From NCBI GenBank assembly GCA_964469165.1, contig CAYXXZ010000002.1:1-64000 (forward strand): a stretch of DNA of 64,000 nt, given 5' to 3'. The notes under the pieces were generated by a model. It was given only the letters and a program-made list of their open reading frames with translations. It had not been told where the DNA came from and did no database searches. The position numbers and the translations under genes were made by a program. Position 1 is the stretch's first letter. The number at the start of each line of letters is the position of its first letter. This stretch comes from CAYXXZ01 sp964469165 (GTDB lineage Bacteria > Pseudomonadota > Gammaproteobacteria > Pseudomonadales > Porticoccaceae). This document shows positions 52,616 to 61,206 of this stretch, in pieces.

Positions 52616-53476
52616 ATGAACATGAAAAAAATACTGGCCGGGCTTATCTTCACATCCAGCGGTCTCTTCACAGTTGGTGCGTCAGCTGCTCTCGTCACAA
52701 ACTGGGACTGGACCTCGGATGGTGGCTTCGTCACCGGCGCCGCAACCTGCAGTAACGGCGCCGAGGCCGCCTGTAACCTGCAATACGACAATGCTTCAGG
52801 CGTAACTCCAAGCGGCGTCGCCGGCACCGCCAGCGTCATGACCTGGGGAACGCCCTCGACGTCACCCGGCGCCAATGGCAATCAAAGCGGCTTGCAGGGT
52901 GTATTCGGCGCATCGGGCGCGGGGCCTTACGACGCACAGCTACTCGGCTCGGGTCCGATAGCGATTCCCCTGTTCCCACAACTGATCACCAATAATGGCT
53001 GGAGCAACACGGGCGCCGCAGTCCACTACAACAACATCATTACCTCGAATGGCGGCCACATGGACACCTCGAAGTTGACCACGACCTTCCAGCTGCTCGC
53101 GCCGCTGGCAGGGCCGGTAAATTCGACGGACATCGACATCGAGTTTCTTGAAAGCAACAACACGGCTCCCTGCCCTGGGGCCAATCCCCATGGCACCGTC
53201 TGCGACGATGTGTTTTCTGTGAGCTCACTGCCGCCGCCCATCGTCTTCATGTATGACGGTATCACCTACACACTGTCCTTCCAGTTCGCGGACGGCCCCG
53301 GAGCCATCGTTGACGGCAACACGATCTACACGGCAGAGGAGGCACCTGGCACCGCCGTCATGTTCGTACAGGCCCGCATCGATGCCAGAGTGATTCCAGT
53401 ACCTGGCGTTCTCGCTCTGATGGGCATGGGCCTCATACTCCTTGGTTGGAGAGTACGTGGGCGCAAAGCCTACTGA
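52616..53476 (+). CDS. PEP-CTERM sorting-domain protein (exosortase A substrate)
   Basis: 286 residues from the ATG at 52616 (GGAG 9 bp upstream). Signal peptide KKILAGLIFTSSGLFTVGASA, a Ser/Thr/Asn/Gly-rich extracellular body with paired cysteines (TCSNGAEAAC, PCPGANPHGTVC), and a C-terminal tripartite signal: motif IPVPG in place of VPEPG, a hydrophobic helix LALMGMGLILLGW and a basic tail RVRGRKAY. The body is unassigned. It should be cleaved by XrtA and retained or released at the surface, possibly with the exopolysaccharide. The sigma-54 promoter and the terminator make it a single-gene unit. Confidence 0.93.
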   Translation: MNMKKILAGLIFTSSGLFTVGASAALVTNWDWTSDGGFVTGAATCSNGAEAACNLQYDNASGVTPSGVAGTASVMTWGTPSTSPGANGNQSGLQGVFGASGAGPYDAQLLGSGPIAIPLFPQLITNNGWSNTGAAVHYNNIITSNGGHMDTSKLTTTFQLLAPLAGPVNSTDIDIEFLESNNTAPCPGANPHGTVCDDVFSVSSLPPPIVFMYDGITYTLSFQFADGPGAIVDGNTIYTAEEAPGTAVMFVQARIDARVIPVPGVLALMGMGLILLGWRVRGRKAY

Positions 53477-53504
53477 TCGCGCCGATCGCGATACGTCCAA
53501 CATA

Positions 53505-53532
53505 GCCGATCCCGCAGGGGATCGGCTTTTTT
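53505..53532 (+). terminator. Rho-independent terminator after the PEP-CTERM gene
   Basis: A 9-bp GC-rich stem, GCCGATCCC (53505-53513) with GGGATCGGC (53518-53526), a 4-base loop GCAG and six T residues (53527-53532). It lies 28 bp after the stop codon. Confidence 0.92.
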
Positions 53533-53620
53533 GCTTGTTGCGGATTTTGTTTGTTGTTCGTTGTTACGAATATTACAAAGTGGTCGGAATGTAGCTTGCA
53601 ACCCTGTGTGAAGGTGAAGC

Positions 53621-53805
53621 GAGCTATAAGCCGTAAGCTCTAAGTTTGAGCACTGAAGGAGCGGAGCTCGCCCGCCGTTTACGCAGTAGTCGGAAATTCA
53701 GGCGGCAGTTCTGTGTGAGGATAAATGAGCTATAAGCTATAAACGGGAACACGGAAAGAGCGGAGTTCTACCAACGTTCAACTTGGAGTTTACCGCTTAT
53801 AGCTC
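53621..53805. repeat. MITE-like inverted-repeat element between the PEP-CTERM gene and prsT
   Basis: Left end GAGCTATAAGCCGTAAGCTC TAAGTTTGA and right end TTCAACTTGGAGTTTACCGC TTATAGCTC are imperfect reverse complements about 185 bp apart. Inside are a further GAGCTATAAGCTATAA (53728) and an inverted copy of the AAATTTCC module (53684-53719). No coding frame is supported. The element ends 26 bp before the prsT start, so it occupies most of the 354-bp gap. Confidence 0.75.
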
Positions 53806-53830
53806 AATTCCAGCCAGGAGTGAACAGCAC

Positions 53831-56647
53831 ATGAACCTTACAGCGAATAAAAACAAACCGGCCCGGGCGATCGCCATGGTTGTTCGCACCTTCCTTCGCC
53901 CGGCACTATATTTTTCCCTGGCGGCGGTAATGAGCGCGTGTTCACAGCAGATTTCGGAGCAGGAATTGCTGGGCAGGGCCCAGGCCGCCTTCGCCGAGGG
54001 CGACTTGAAGTCAGCCGTCATCGACGTCAAGACAGCGCTTCAACAAAACGCCGACAACACCCAGGCACGGCGCCTGCTCGGAGAAATCTACGCCTTCCAG
54101 CAAGACCCGATTGCCGCCGCCGACGAGTTCGAACGCGCACTGCGCCACAGCAACGACGACGAGTTGCGTGTGCTCTACGCGCGCGCTCTGGTGACAGCAA
54201 GCCGGGGCGAGCTGCTGCTGGGGCTGCACGACGCGGATAACTTTGTCAGTGTCGAGCGCAACCCGCAGTACCTCACGGCCCTGGCGCTCGCGCAGATTGC
54301 CGCCGGGCAGCCGGTACTGGCAAGAGAGCTCCTCGACGAGGCGCTGCTGACAGGCGCGGACGATCCCTATGTGGCGACGGCCTACGCGTTCTACCTGTTG
54401 CTGCATGGCGGCGGGCCGGAAGAGGCGCAAGCCACGCTGATGGATACGCTGGCGCAACACCCCGGCCACGTCGAAGCCTGGAGCCTGCTGGGCGACATTC
54501 AGCAAATGCGCACGGAGTTCGCCAACGCCGAAGCCAGCTACACCAAGGCCGTCAAACTCAATCCCTACAGACTTGCGGACCGCCTCAATCTGATCGTCAT
54601 GCGTATCGAGCAGGGCGAACTGGATGCGGCGCGAAGCGAGCTGCAGCCACTGTTGACCAATAATCCCAACCACCCTGGTGTCAATTTCGTTCAGGGCAGA
54701 ATGCTCATGGCCAGCGGCGACGATGCCGCTGCCTTGGAGGCTTTTTACAAGGTTCTCAGCGATGTGCCCAACCATCCCGGCAGCCTCTACCTTGCCGCCG
54801 TCGCCAATCGCCGCGAGGGCAATCTCTCCACCGCACTGAATCAGTTGAACAGCTACCTGGTCATCCGCCCCAAAGACCTGAGCGGGCGTCTGCAGCTCGC
54901 CAATCTGCACCTGCTCCTGGACAATCCACAGGAAGCGGAAGACATTGCCCGAACCATACTGGCGCAACACCCGGAGCACCAGGCCGCCATGGGGCTGCTG
55001 GCCGCCAGCCTGAGCGCCCGAGGTGCACACCAGGAAAGTATCGCGCTCTACCAGCGCATCGTGGCGCTGCAACCCGATTCCACAGCCGCTCGCCTGGCAC
55101 TCGGTTCTGCCTTGCAACGCGCGGGCGACAGCACGGCGAGCATCGCTCAGTTTCGCGACGCGCGGGATCGGGATCCGCAGTCCAATGCCGCGTGGGAGCA
55201 CCTGATTCAGATGTTGGTGATCAGCGGCGACCTGGCCGATGCCGGCAAGGAGGCCGAGGCCTATGCCACGGCATTTCCGACAAGCGCCCGCCCCAACCTC
55301 TTTCTCGGCGGCGTCGCACTGCAAAAACAGGATCTTTCCGCAGCGCACTCGTATCTCGAACGGGCGCTGGCGCTCGATCCCGGCAATGTCGCCGCCAACA
55401 GGGCGCTGGCCGCGCTGGCCGGCGACGACCTGGAACAAGCGCGCAAGCGCTATATGGATGCTCTTGCCCACCACCCCGACGATGCCACCAGCCTGTTGAA
55501 TCTGGCGGCCATCGAAGGTGCGCGCGGTGATTTTCGCGCCATGGAGAGTAACCTGAACACGGCGGTGAAAGCAGACAGCAACGCGCTGTCTCCACGTCTT
55601 TCGCTGGCGCGCCTCAAACTCGAACAGGGGCGCGCCGCCGACGCTGTAACCCTGTTGAACGATATTCGCGACCATCACCGCAGCGAACCAGGGGTCTGGC
55701 TGTTGCTGACAGAAGCGCTGCTGGCCGTCGGTGATGTGGCGGCGGCATCGGAAGCCGCGGAGAATCTCCTGGATCTGCTGCCGAACGACGAAGTTGCACT
55801 GGCGACCGTGGCGCGCGTGGAATTGCGCAACGGCCGCTTTGCCGACGCCGAGGCGCACCTGCGCAAGGCCCTGGAGAAACAGGCGGACAATATCCCTCTG
55901 CACAAGCTGCTGGCCGACGCCCTCATGGGCCAGGGCAAGCTGGAGGAAACCAGCGCATTGCTTGCCGCGCTGCCGCCGGAAGAAGCCAACGAACCGACCA
56001 CGCAGGTCGCCCTGGGGCGCATCGCACTGGCGAGCAACCAGCCCGCGGAAGCGGAGGCGTACCTGCGCAAGGCGATGAGCGCGAATCCCAACGCCATGAC
56101 ATTGCTGTGGTTGGGCGGCGCCATTACCGCACAGGGCAGAAGCAGCGAAGCGCTCGGCCTCCTCGCCACCTGGCTCGCCGACAATCCCGATGACGTGCTT
56201 GTCCGCAACCAGCTGGCGGCGTCCTATCTGCAGTCCGGGCGAGAACTGGAAGCGCGCGGGCAATACCAGGAAATTCTACAAAAAATGCCAGACAACGTAC
56301 TCATTCTGAACAATCTGGCGTGGCTTTTCCGCACTGACGATCCTCAGCGGGCTCTGGCTTACATAGAAAAAGCCAACAGGCTGGCACCGGACAATGCGCA
56401 GGTCAAGGATACTTACGCGATGATCCAGCTGGAGCGCAATGCGATCCGCGAAGCCCTGGCGCTCAATCAGAAAGCCCTGGAACTGACGCCGGACAATCCG
56501 CAATTGCTGTACCACCGCACAATGATTCTGAGGGCCGACGGCCAGAACGAAGAGGTCATCAGAATTCTCGAAAAACTGGTCACGCAACCCGATTTTGCAC
56601 AAATGGAAGAAGCGCGCTCGCTATTGGTACAGCTGCGTGGCTCGTAG
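53831..56647 (+). CDS. prsT: XrtA/PEP-CTERM system TPR-repeat lipoprotein PrsT
   Basis: 938 residues from the ATG at 53831, chosen for the lipoprotein signal ending LAAVMSACS (Cys37); an in-frame start 48 bp earlier lies in the repeat. The rest is a chain of about 20 tetratricopeptide units (for example NTQARRLLGEIYAFQQDPIA, PQLLYHRTMILRADGQNEEV). It is one of the most constant components of exosortase A systems and is thought to be a periplasmic scaffold for secretion of PEP-CTERM proteins or polysaccharide. Length is typical for the family. Confidence 0.95.
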   Translation: MNLTANKNKPARAIAMVVRTFLRPALYFSLAAVMSACSQQISEQELLGRAQAAFAEGDLKSAVIDVKTALQQNADNTQARRLLGEIYAFQQDPIAAADEFERALRHSNDDELRVLYARALVTASRGELLLGLHDADNFVSVERNPQYLTALALAQIAAGQPVLARELLDEALLTGADDPYVATAYAFYLLLHGGGPEEAQATLMDTLAQHPGHVEAWSLLGDIQQMRTEFANAEASYTKAVKLNPYRLADRLNLIVMRIEQGELDAARSELQPLLTNNPNHPGVNFVQGRMLMASGDDAAALEAFYKVLSDVPNHPGSLYLAAVANRREGNLSTALNQLNSYLVIRPKDLSGRLQLANLHLLLDNPQEAEDIARTILAQHPEHQAAMGLLAASLSARGAHQESIALYQRIVALQPDSTAARLALGSALQRAGDSTASIAQFRDARDRDPQSNAAWEHLIQMLVISGDLADAGKEAEAYATAFPTSARPNLFLGGVALQKQDLSAAHSYLERALALDPGNVAANRALAALAGDDLEQARKRYMDALAHHPDDATSLLNLAAIEGARGDFRAMESNLNTAVKADSNALSPRLSLARLKLEQGRAADAVTLLNDIRDHHRSEPGVWLLLTEALLAVGDVAAASEAAENLLDLLPNDEVALATVARVELRNGRFADAEAHLRKALEKQADNIPLHKLLADALMGQGKLEETSALLAALPPEEANEPTTQVALGRIALASNQPAEAEAYLRKAMSANPNAMTLLWLGGAITAQGRSSEALGLLATWLADNPDDVLVRNQLAASYLQSGRELEARGQYQEILQKMPDNVLILNNLAWLFRTDDPQRALAYIEKANRLAPDNAQVKDTYAMIQLERNAIREALALNQKALELTPDNPQLLYHRTMILRADGQNEEVIRILEKLVTQPDFAQMEEARSLLVQLRGS

Positions 56648-57155
56648 GGTTTTTGAAGCTGTAAGCCATAAGCTTTGCCTGTTGACTCCCGAGGCCTATC
56701 GTAGGGGCAATTCATGAATTGCCCCTACACGCGCAGGAAAAAAGAGCTTGGCCAACGTGAAGATCACGGCATAGAAATATACAAGTCCGTAACCCAAATT
56801 CGGGACGACCGTGTAAACAGAACCCCTGCAAGAACCTAGTTCTGCCAGAGTTCAACGTAGAGCCTGCTCATAATTTCTCGATCCAGCACTGTTCGCCTCA
56901 ATTACAGGTTTCCCGTAAACACCGAGACAACACCACGGCGGAGGCACTGGGCCTGCCCCTGCAGGAGCCTGCCCGCAGGCGACACAACCACCGGGACACA
57001 CGGCAATGGTCGCCTGCAGGCAGGCTTCTACAAGGTGTCGCGCCATCTCCTCTGCAGCCGCGAAATCCTCGTCGCGACGCTTGGTGAGCTGTAAGCGATA
57101 AGCAGGAGCACTGCAAAAACCGAGTTTTACCCGCGTTCAACTTAGAGCTTACAGC
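56648..57155. other. 508-bp non-coding, repeat-filled region between convergent genes
   Basis: Between the convergent prsT and heparinase genes lie, in order: GAAGCTGTAAGCCATAAGC (56655), a complete 28-bp palindrome at 56701-56728 with symmetric flanks ending ACACGCGCAGGAAAA, a diverged AACCCAAATTCGGGACGACC module (56792), a TTCAACGTAGAGCC fragment, the hairpin 56961-57032 and the inverted repeat 57083-57167. No gene is visible. Confidence 0.7.
56961..57032. repeat. Inverted repeat, GTAGGAGCCTGCC family, copy 3 (diverged)
   Basis: Left arm GCAGGAGCCTGCCCGCAGGC and right arm GTCGCCTGCAGGCAGGCTTC + TACA pair with a few mismatches, with a 25-bp spacer. Copies 1 and 2 are perfect, so this one looks older. 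Confidence 0.85.
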
Positions 57156-57167
57156 TTACAGCTCACC
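57083..57167. repeat. Inverted repeat overlapping the heparinase stop codon
   Basis: Perfect 14-bp arms GGTGAGCTGTAAGC (57083-57096) and GCTTACAGCTCACC (57154-57167) close an 85-bp element of the AGCTTATAGC type. On the - strand the right arm reads GGT GAG CTG TAA, which supplies the last codons (Gly-Glu-Leu) and the stop of the heparinase gene. Confidence 0.85.
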
Positions 57168-59690
57168 AACACCCACCGGCGCCATGACGTAAGGAATCAC
57201 TATTTCCCGCGGCTTGTCACCGGGGATCGTCAAGGTGATGCTTTCCTCCGTGCGACGCAGATGAATCTGCGCTGCTGGTGGCCGCGCATCACCGACGCTC
57301 ACCTGCATTACCACGAGAAACTCATCGTCATTGCGCGGCAGGTCCGGTTCGACCTCCAGGCGCCAGGCGCCAGGTTGCGCATTTTTTTTTCGCGCCGCCT
57401 GCATTTGCACTGCGCCGCCTTCGTCGTAGTTGACGCCATCAACGAAGAACTCGAAGCCGGCGCCGCCAAGCGCCGTAATCGCGGCACGCGGCGGAAGCAG
57501 TACCTGCCCCGCGAGGCGCCCGCCCGCCATGTGTTGCGACGCATTGGCGGGCATGGTGATGACGAAGCTGGCGCCACTGATCGATGGTTCATGAATACTG
57601 TGAAGTAGCCATTTCTTGCGCATGCCGGCAGCGAAGCTTTCCACCTGGTCGTGGATGATCACCAGATCCTGGTCTCGGACGTAAACGAAGGTACGCTGAT
57701 AATGGCGAACGCGTCCTGTGCGAGCTGCAAAGTCACCACGGCCGGACAGCCTGTTGGTATAGGCCGGCGTCAGATCAGCTCGCATCCACACGACATCGTG
57801 CTGTTCCCCCTGCAGTCGGGCGCCCACCGTCTGATAGTGTATTTTCTGCCGCAGCCAGTCCGCCAGATCCCTGGGCGCGGGTCGCCCCCAGCCCGAACCG
57901 ACGCGGCGCTGGCCGCCGTCATTGGCAATGGCGCGCCCTGCGTCACCTCTTGTTTTGGCCGGCATGGCACGGGTGTCGTCTGGGTCGGTGATGGTCACCA
58001 GGTTGTGCGCCACCGTCTGAACGCTGTAGTTCATATGATGGTCGGAGCCGTTGCGGGTGCCGTAGAGGCCGCTGTCGATCGCCAGAGCCCCGCCCTTGAA
58101 TATGGTGAAGGCTCCCTGGTCCAGGTGCATATGCGACCAGTAGTTATGCCCCGCCTTGAAGGTCACGTAGGTGGCATCCGGACCCCAGTCGGAGCGGGCC
58201 ACCAGCAACCCGGTACCCGCAAAATAACGCTGCAATGGCAGGGTTTCGCGCGCGCCGGGATCGAGCAGGGATTTGTCGGACAGCGGCCCCCAGGGCAGCG
58301 ACGTGGGCAGCGGCGCCGAGGGCAAGGCCGCCTGCCCGTAGGCGGCGCGATGGCGGTACTCCATGGCGAGCGCCGCAAGATCGGGAATGTCGCGATCGAA
58401 AACACTGGCATTGCCGTGGCGCACCTGGGTAGCGTCTGGCCGCAGCCGGTACACCGCGAAATCGAGAAAGCCGCTGAGCCAGGGTTCGCTGGCAAATAAA
58501 TTCTCGCCGGTGGCGTGACGCCAGATGGCCGGCAGCCGGTAAATGGCCTGGCCGATGCCGATTCCCACATACTCGCCGCCCTCGTGCCAACCGCCGGTGT
58601 GGCGATTGCCCTCCCCCGCCATGACCTGACGCCACACCGGCAGTACGCGGTTCTTCCAGAAATCGGCGCTAAAACGCATGCAACCATCATCGTCGCTGTC
58701 GCCGTGGATCGATAGCGCCGCCATCATCAGGGCCTGCAGCGGACTGTTGTAAAGTTGCACGTTGTAGGGCGAAAGTTGCTGGCGGTCGCGAATCACCGCC
58801 ACCTGGTAATCGCAGGCCTCGGCGACTTTTGCAAGCAGCGCCGCCCGCTGTGCGGCCGACCACTGCCAGAACAGCCAGTCGTAGGCCAACGCCAGGGGAA
58901 TGGTTTGCTGATGACCGCGGCCCTCGGGTGACAGTCGCATCAGTTTTTCGTGAAGCTCATCAAGATCGACCGCGCCAGGATCCACACGCGCCATCAGGAT
59001 ACTGGAATACAGGCTGCCGCCTTCCGCGGCGTTGCGGTGGCGCTGCCAGAACGCGGGATTTTCTCTGTCCAGAATGGCGATGTCACGCGCTTCCGGCGCG
59101 GGCAAGCGCGGGTGTTGGGAGCGAAATACGGGGAATACGGGCGCGGCCAGGCGGCTCACTTCAGGCAGTTGATAAGATGTCCACACAGGAGGATCGATAA
59201 TTGCGAATATCAATACGACGGCGCCACACAAGCCCGCAAGCGACAAGCCTGCGCCGCGCCTCGGTGCGCCGGAATACTGTGCCCGAACGCTCACCGGGAA
59301 AACCTGTGGGGAGAGCACGATGGCCACCAGCGCGCCCAGCGTAGTGCCCAGGGTATTGAGAAGGATGTCGAGCAGGGAGCTGAAGCGCGTCGGCAAGAAT
59401 GTCTGGCCGAATTCGAGGCCGGTGGAGAGCAGCGCACCACAAAGGATGGCCAGCATCAGGCGCCGCAGCACGGTACCTGGCAGTCCGTGCATGGCAAAAA
59501 AACCGAAGGGGATGTACACCGCGAGATTGACGATGAAATCGCGCTCTGTGGTTTGCGTCGTTGTCGCCACCGCGAAAAAACGCCAGACACCGCCCAGCGA
59601 CCAGTCCCACGCCAGCAGAGGGAACCAGGTGCCGCACACCAGCACTACGAGATAGCCGCCCAGCAACCACCTGACACAAATGCGCCGCAT
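57156..59690 (-). CDS. VanZ-like membrane domain fused to a heparinase II/III-like lyase
   Basis: 844 residues from the ATG at 59690; a TTG at 59714 would overlap the small gene before it. Residues about 1-125 are a VanZ-type four-helix domain (RDFIVNLAVYIPFGFFAMHG, GLEFGQTFLPTRFSSLLDIL). A fifth segment (GLCGAVVLIFAIIDPP) follows. The remainder is a periplasmic alpha-toroid plus beta-sandwich lyase with YNVQLYNSPLQALMMAA, TGGWHEGGEYVGIGIGQ and the heparinase motif SHMHLDQGAFTIFKGG. It probably cleaves an acidic polysaccharide, perhaps the polymer made here, for turnover or release. The last codons lie in a repeat. Confidence 0.85.
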   Translation of the reverse strand: MRRICVRWLLGGYLVVLVCGTWFPLLAWDWSLGGVWRFFAVATTTQTTERDFIVNLAVYIPFGFFAMHGLPGTVLRRLMLAILCGALLSTGLEFGQTFLPTRFSSLLDILLNTLGTTLGALVAIVLSPQVFPVSVRAQYSGAPRRGAGLSLAGLCGAVVLIFAIIDPPVWTSYQLPEVSRLAAPVFPVFRSQHPRLPAPEARDIAILDRENPAFWQRHRNAAEGGSLYSSILMARVDPGAVDLDELHEKLMRLSPEGRGHQQTIPLALAYDWLFWQWSAAQRAALLAKVAEACDYQVAVIRDRQQLSPYNVQLYNSPLQALMMAALSIHGDSDDDGCMRFSADFWKNRVLPVWRQVMAGEGNRHTGGWHEGGEYVGIGIGQAIYRLPAIWRHATGENLFASEPWLSGFLDFAVYRLRPDATQVRHGNASVFDRDIPDLAALAMEYRHRAAYGQAALPSAPLPTSLPWGPLSDKSLLDPGARETLPLQRYFAGTGLLVARSDWGPDATYVTFKAGHNYWSHMHLDQGAFTIFKGGALAIDSGLYGTRNGSDHHMNYSVQTVAHNLVTITDPDDTRAMPAKTRGDAGRAIANDGGQRRVGSGWGRPAPRDLADWLRQKIHYQTVGARLQGEQHDVVWMRADLTPAYTNRLSGRGDFAARTGRVRHYQRTFVYVRDQDLVIIHDQVESFAAGMRKKWLLHSIHEPSISGASFVITMPANASQHMAGGRLAGQVLLPPRAAITALGGAGFEFFVDGVNYDEGGAVQMQAARKKNAQPGAWRLEVEPDLPRNDDEFLVVMQVSVGDARPPAAQIHLRRTEESITLTIPGDKPREIVIPYVMAPVGVGEL

Positions 59691-59698
59691 GGCTTGGT

Positions 59699-59830
59699 CT
59701 ACACCAACCAGCAAACCAGCAGCAGCACAGCAATAGCAGCAGCCAGCCCCAGCGCCCAGTTCAGCAGTGTCGCTCTCGCACCTCTGTCGTGCCGCCGCTC
59801 CGGCCCATGGCGCTGTCCATCCGGCATCAT
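59699..59830 (-). CDS. Small single-pass membrane protein
   Basis: A 43-residue frame starting at ATG 59830, overlapping the prsR stop by 4 bp (ATGA) and ending 8 bp before the heparinase ATG. A basic start (DGQRHGPERRHDRGARAT) is followed by one hydrophobic helix, LLNWALGLAAAIAVLLLVCW. The tight coupling on both sides and the clear membrane segment support a real gene, but no family is recognised. It could also be just the coupling stretch between two genes. Confidence 0.55.
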   Translation of the reverse strand: MMPDGQRHGPERRHDRGARATLLNWALGLAAAIAVLLLVCWLV

Positions 59831-61206
59831 TGGCTGTCGACCAGGCGTTTGCTCAATCCATATTTGTCCAACATGCCGTACAGCGTCGGGCGCGTCACGC
59901 CGAGCAGTATGGCCGCTTCCGAAATATTGTCGGCGGTATGACTGAGCGCGCGCAGAATGGCCTGGTATTCCGCCGCCTCTCGCACCTGGCGCAGGTTGAG
60001 CGGCATGTTGACCCATTCGTCGCCAGCCACTGACAATTCCAGATCTTCCGCCGTGATGCGGCTTCCCTCCGCCATGATGACGGCGCGCTTGACGCGACTC
60101 TCCAGTTCCCGCACATTGCCCGGCCAACCGTGGGCCTCGACAGCTGCGATGGCGCCGTCATCAAAACCCTTGATGCCGGTGCCAAACTCCGCGGCAAAGC
60201 GCCTCAGGAAAGCCTTGGCGAGCACCACGGCATCGCCGACGCGGTCCTTCAGGGCCGGTATCTGAATACAGATCTCGCTGATCCGGTAATACAGATCCTC
60301 GCGAAACCGCCCATCGTGAATTTGCTCTTCGAGATTCTGGTGGGTCGCGCAAATAATGCGCACATCCACCGGTATTTCGCGGCGCCCGCCGATACGTTCC
60401 ACCACCCGCTCCTGCAGAAAACGCAACAGTTTGGTCTGCAGTTCAAGCGGCAAATCGCCGATTTCATCGAGAAACAATGTGCCGCCATCGGCGTACTCCA
60501 CCTTGCCGGGCGTCTGTTGTGCCGCACCCGTAAAAGCGCCTTTTTCGTAGCCGAACAACTCGCTTTCGAGAAGATTTTCGGGAATGGCGGCGCAGTTGAT
60601 GGCAACCATTTTTTTCTTGGCCCTGGGGCTCAGCTCGTGCAGGGCGCGGGCAAAGCGCTCCTTGCCGGTGCCGCTGGCGCCAAGCAACAGCGTGGTGATA
60701 TTGCTCGGCGCAATCTTTTCGACGGTTCGGCACACCTTGAGCATCTGCGGACTGACCGCGATGATGTCCCGCAAGGGCATGTTTTCGTGCCCGCGCTGCA
60801 AGCGCAGGTTGTCCAGTTCAAGCTGAAAAACATGGTGGGCACGGTCGACCAGCAGTGACAGCAGCTCGGGATCGGCGGGCTTCTGATGAAAATCATAGGC
60901 GCCGCCAGCAATGGCCTTGATGGCATTGGCACGATCGTTGTCACCAGTGACGACGATCACTTTCGTTTGCGGCGACAAGGACAGTATATCCTTCAGGGTC
61001 GCGAGCCCTTCGCCGACACCGCCGGGGTCGGGAGGCAGACCGAGATCGAGCAACACCACGCCGGGCTGGAAGCGCCGCAACGCGGCGATGGCCTCGCTGC
61101 GATCGCCCGCAATAATGACTTCATAGCCATCGAAAGCCCAGCGCAACTGGCTCTGCAGGCCCTTGTCGTCTTCCACTACCAGCATATGTCTGACTGCATT
61201 ATTCAC
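59827..61206 (-). CDS. prsR: PEP-CTERM response regulator PrsR (sigma-54 activator)
   Basis: 459 residues from GTG at 61206, overlapping the prsK stop by 8 bp; ATG at 61185 is an alternative but starts within the first receiver strand. Receiver domain: MLVVEDDKGL, phosphorylated aspartate in VVLLDLGLPPD, KPADPELL. AAA+ domain: LLLGASGTGKERFARALHE, sigma-54 contact motif YEKGAFTGA, GGTLFLDEIGDLP, HGWPGNVRELESRVKRAV. A Fis-type helix-turn-helix ends the protein (NISEAAILLGVTRPTLYGML). It activates RpoN promoters, most likely the one at 52469. Confidence 0.96.
   Translation of the reverse strand: MNNAVRHMLVVEDDKGLQSQLRWAFDGYEVIIAGDRSEAIAALRRFQPGVVLLDLGLPPDPGGVGEGLATLKDILSLSPQTKVIVVTGDNDRANAIKAIAGGAYDFHQKPADPELLSLLVDRAHHVFQLELDNLRLQRGHENMPLRDIIAVSPQMLKVCRTVEKIAPSNITTLLLGASGTGKERFARALHELSPRAKKKMVAINCAAIPENLLESELFGYEKGAFTGAAQQTPGKVEYADGGTLFLDEIGDLPLELQTKLLRFLQERVVERIGGRREIPVDVRIICATHQNLEEQIHDGRFREDLYYRISEICIQIPALKDRVGDAVVLAKAFLRRFAAEFGTGIKGFDDGAIAAVEAHGWPGNVRELESRVKRAVIMAEGSRITAEDLELSVAGDEWVNMPLNLRQVREAAEYQAILRALSHTADNISEAAILLGVTRPTLYGMLDKYGLSKRLVDSQ

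Noticed and set aside
54011..56263. A 750-codon open frame antisense to prsT
   Set aside because: It is the complement of a repetitive high-GC gene; the protein is low in recognisable motifs and the opposite strand encodes a clear PrsT.
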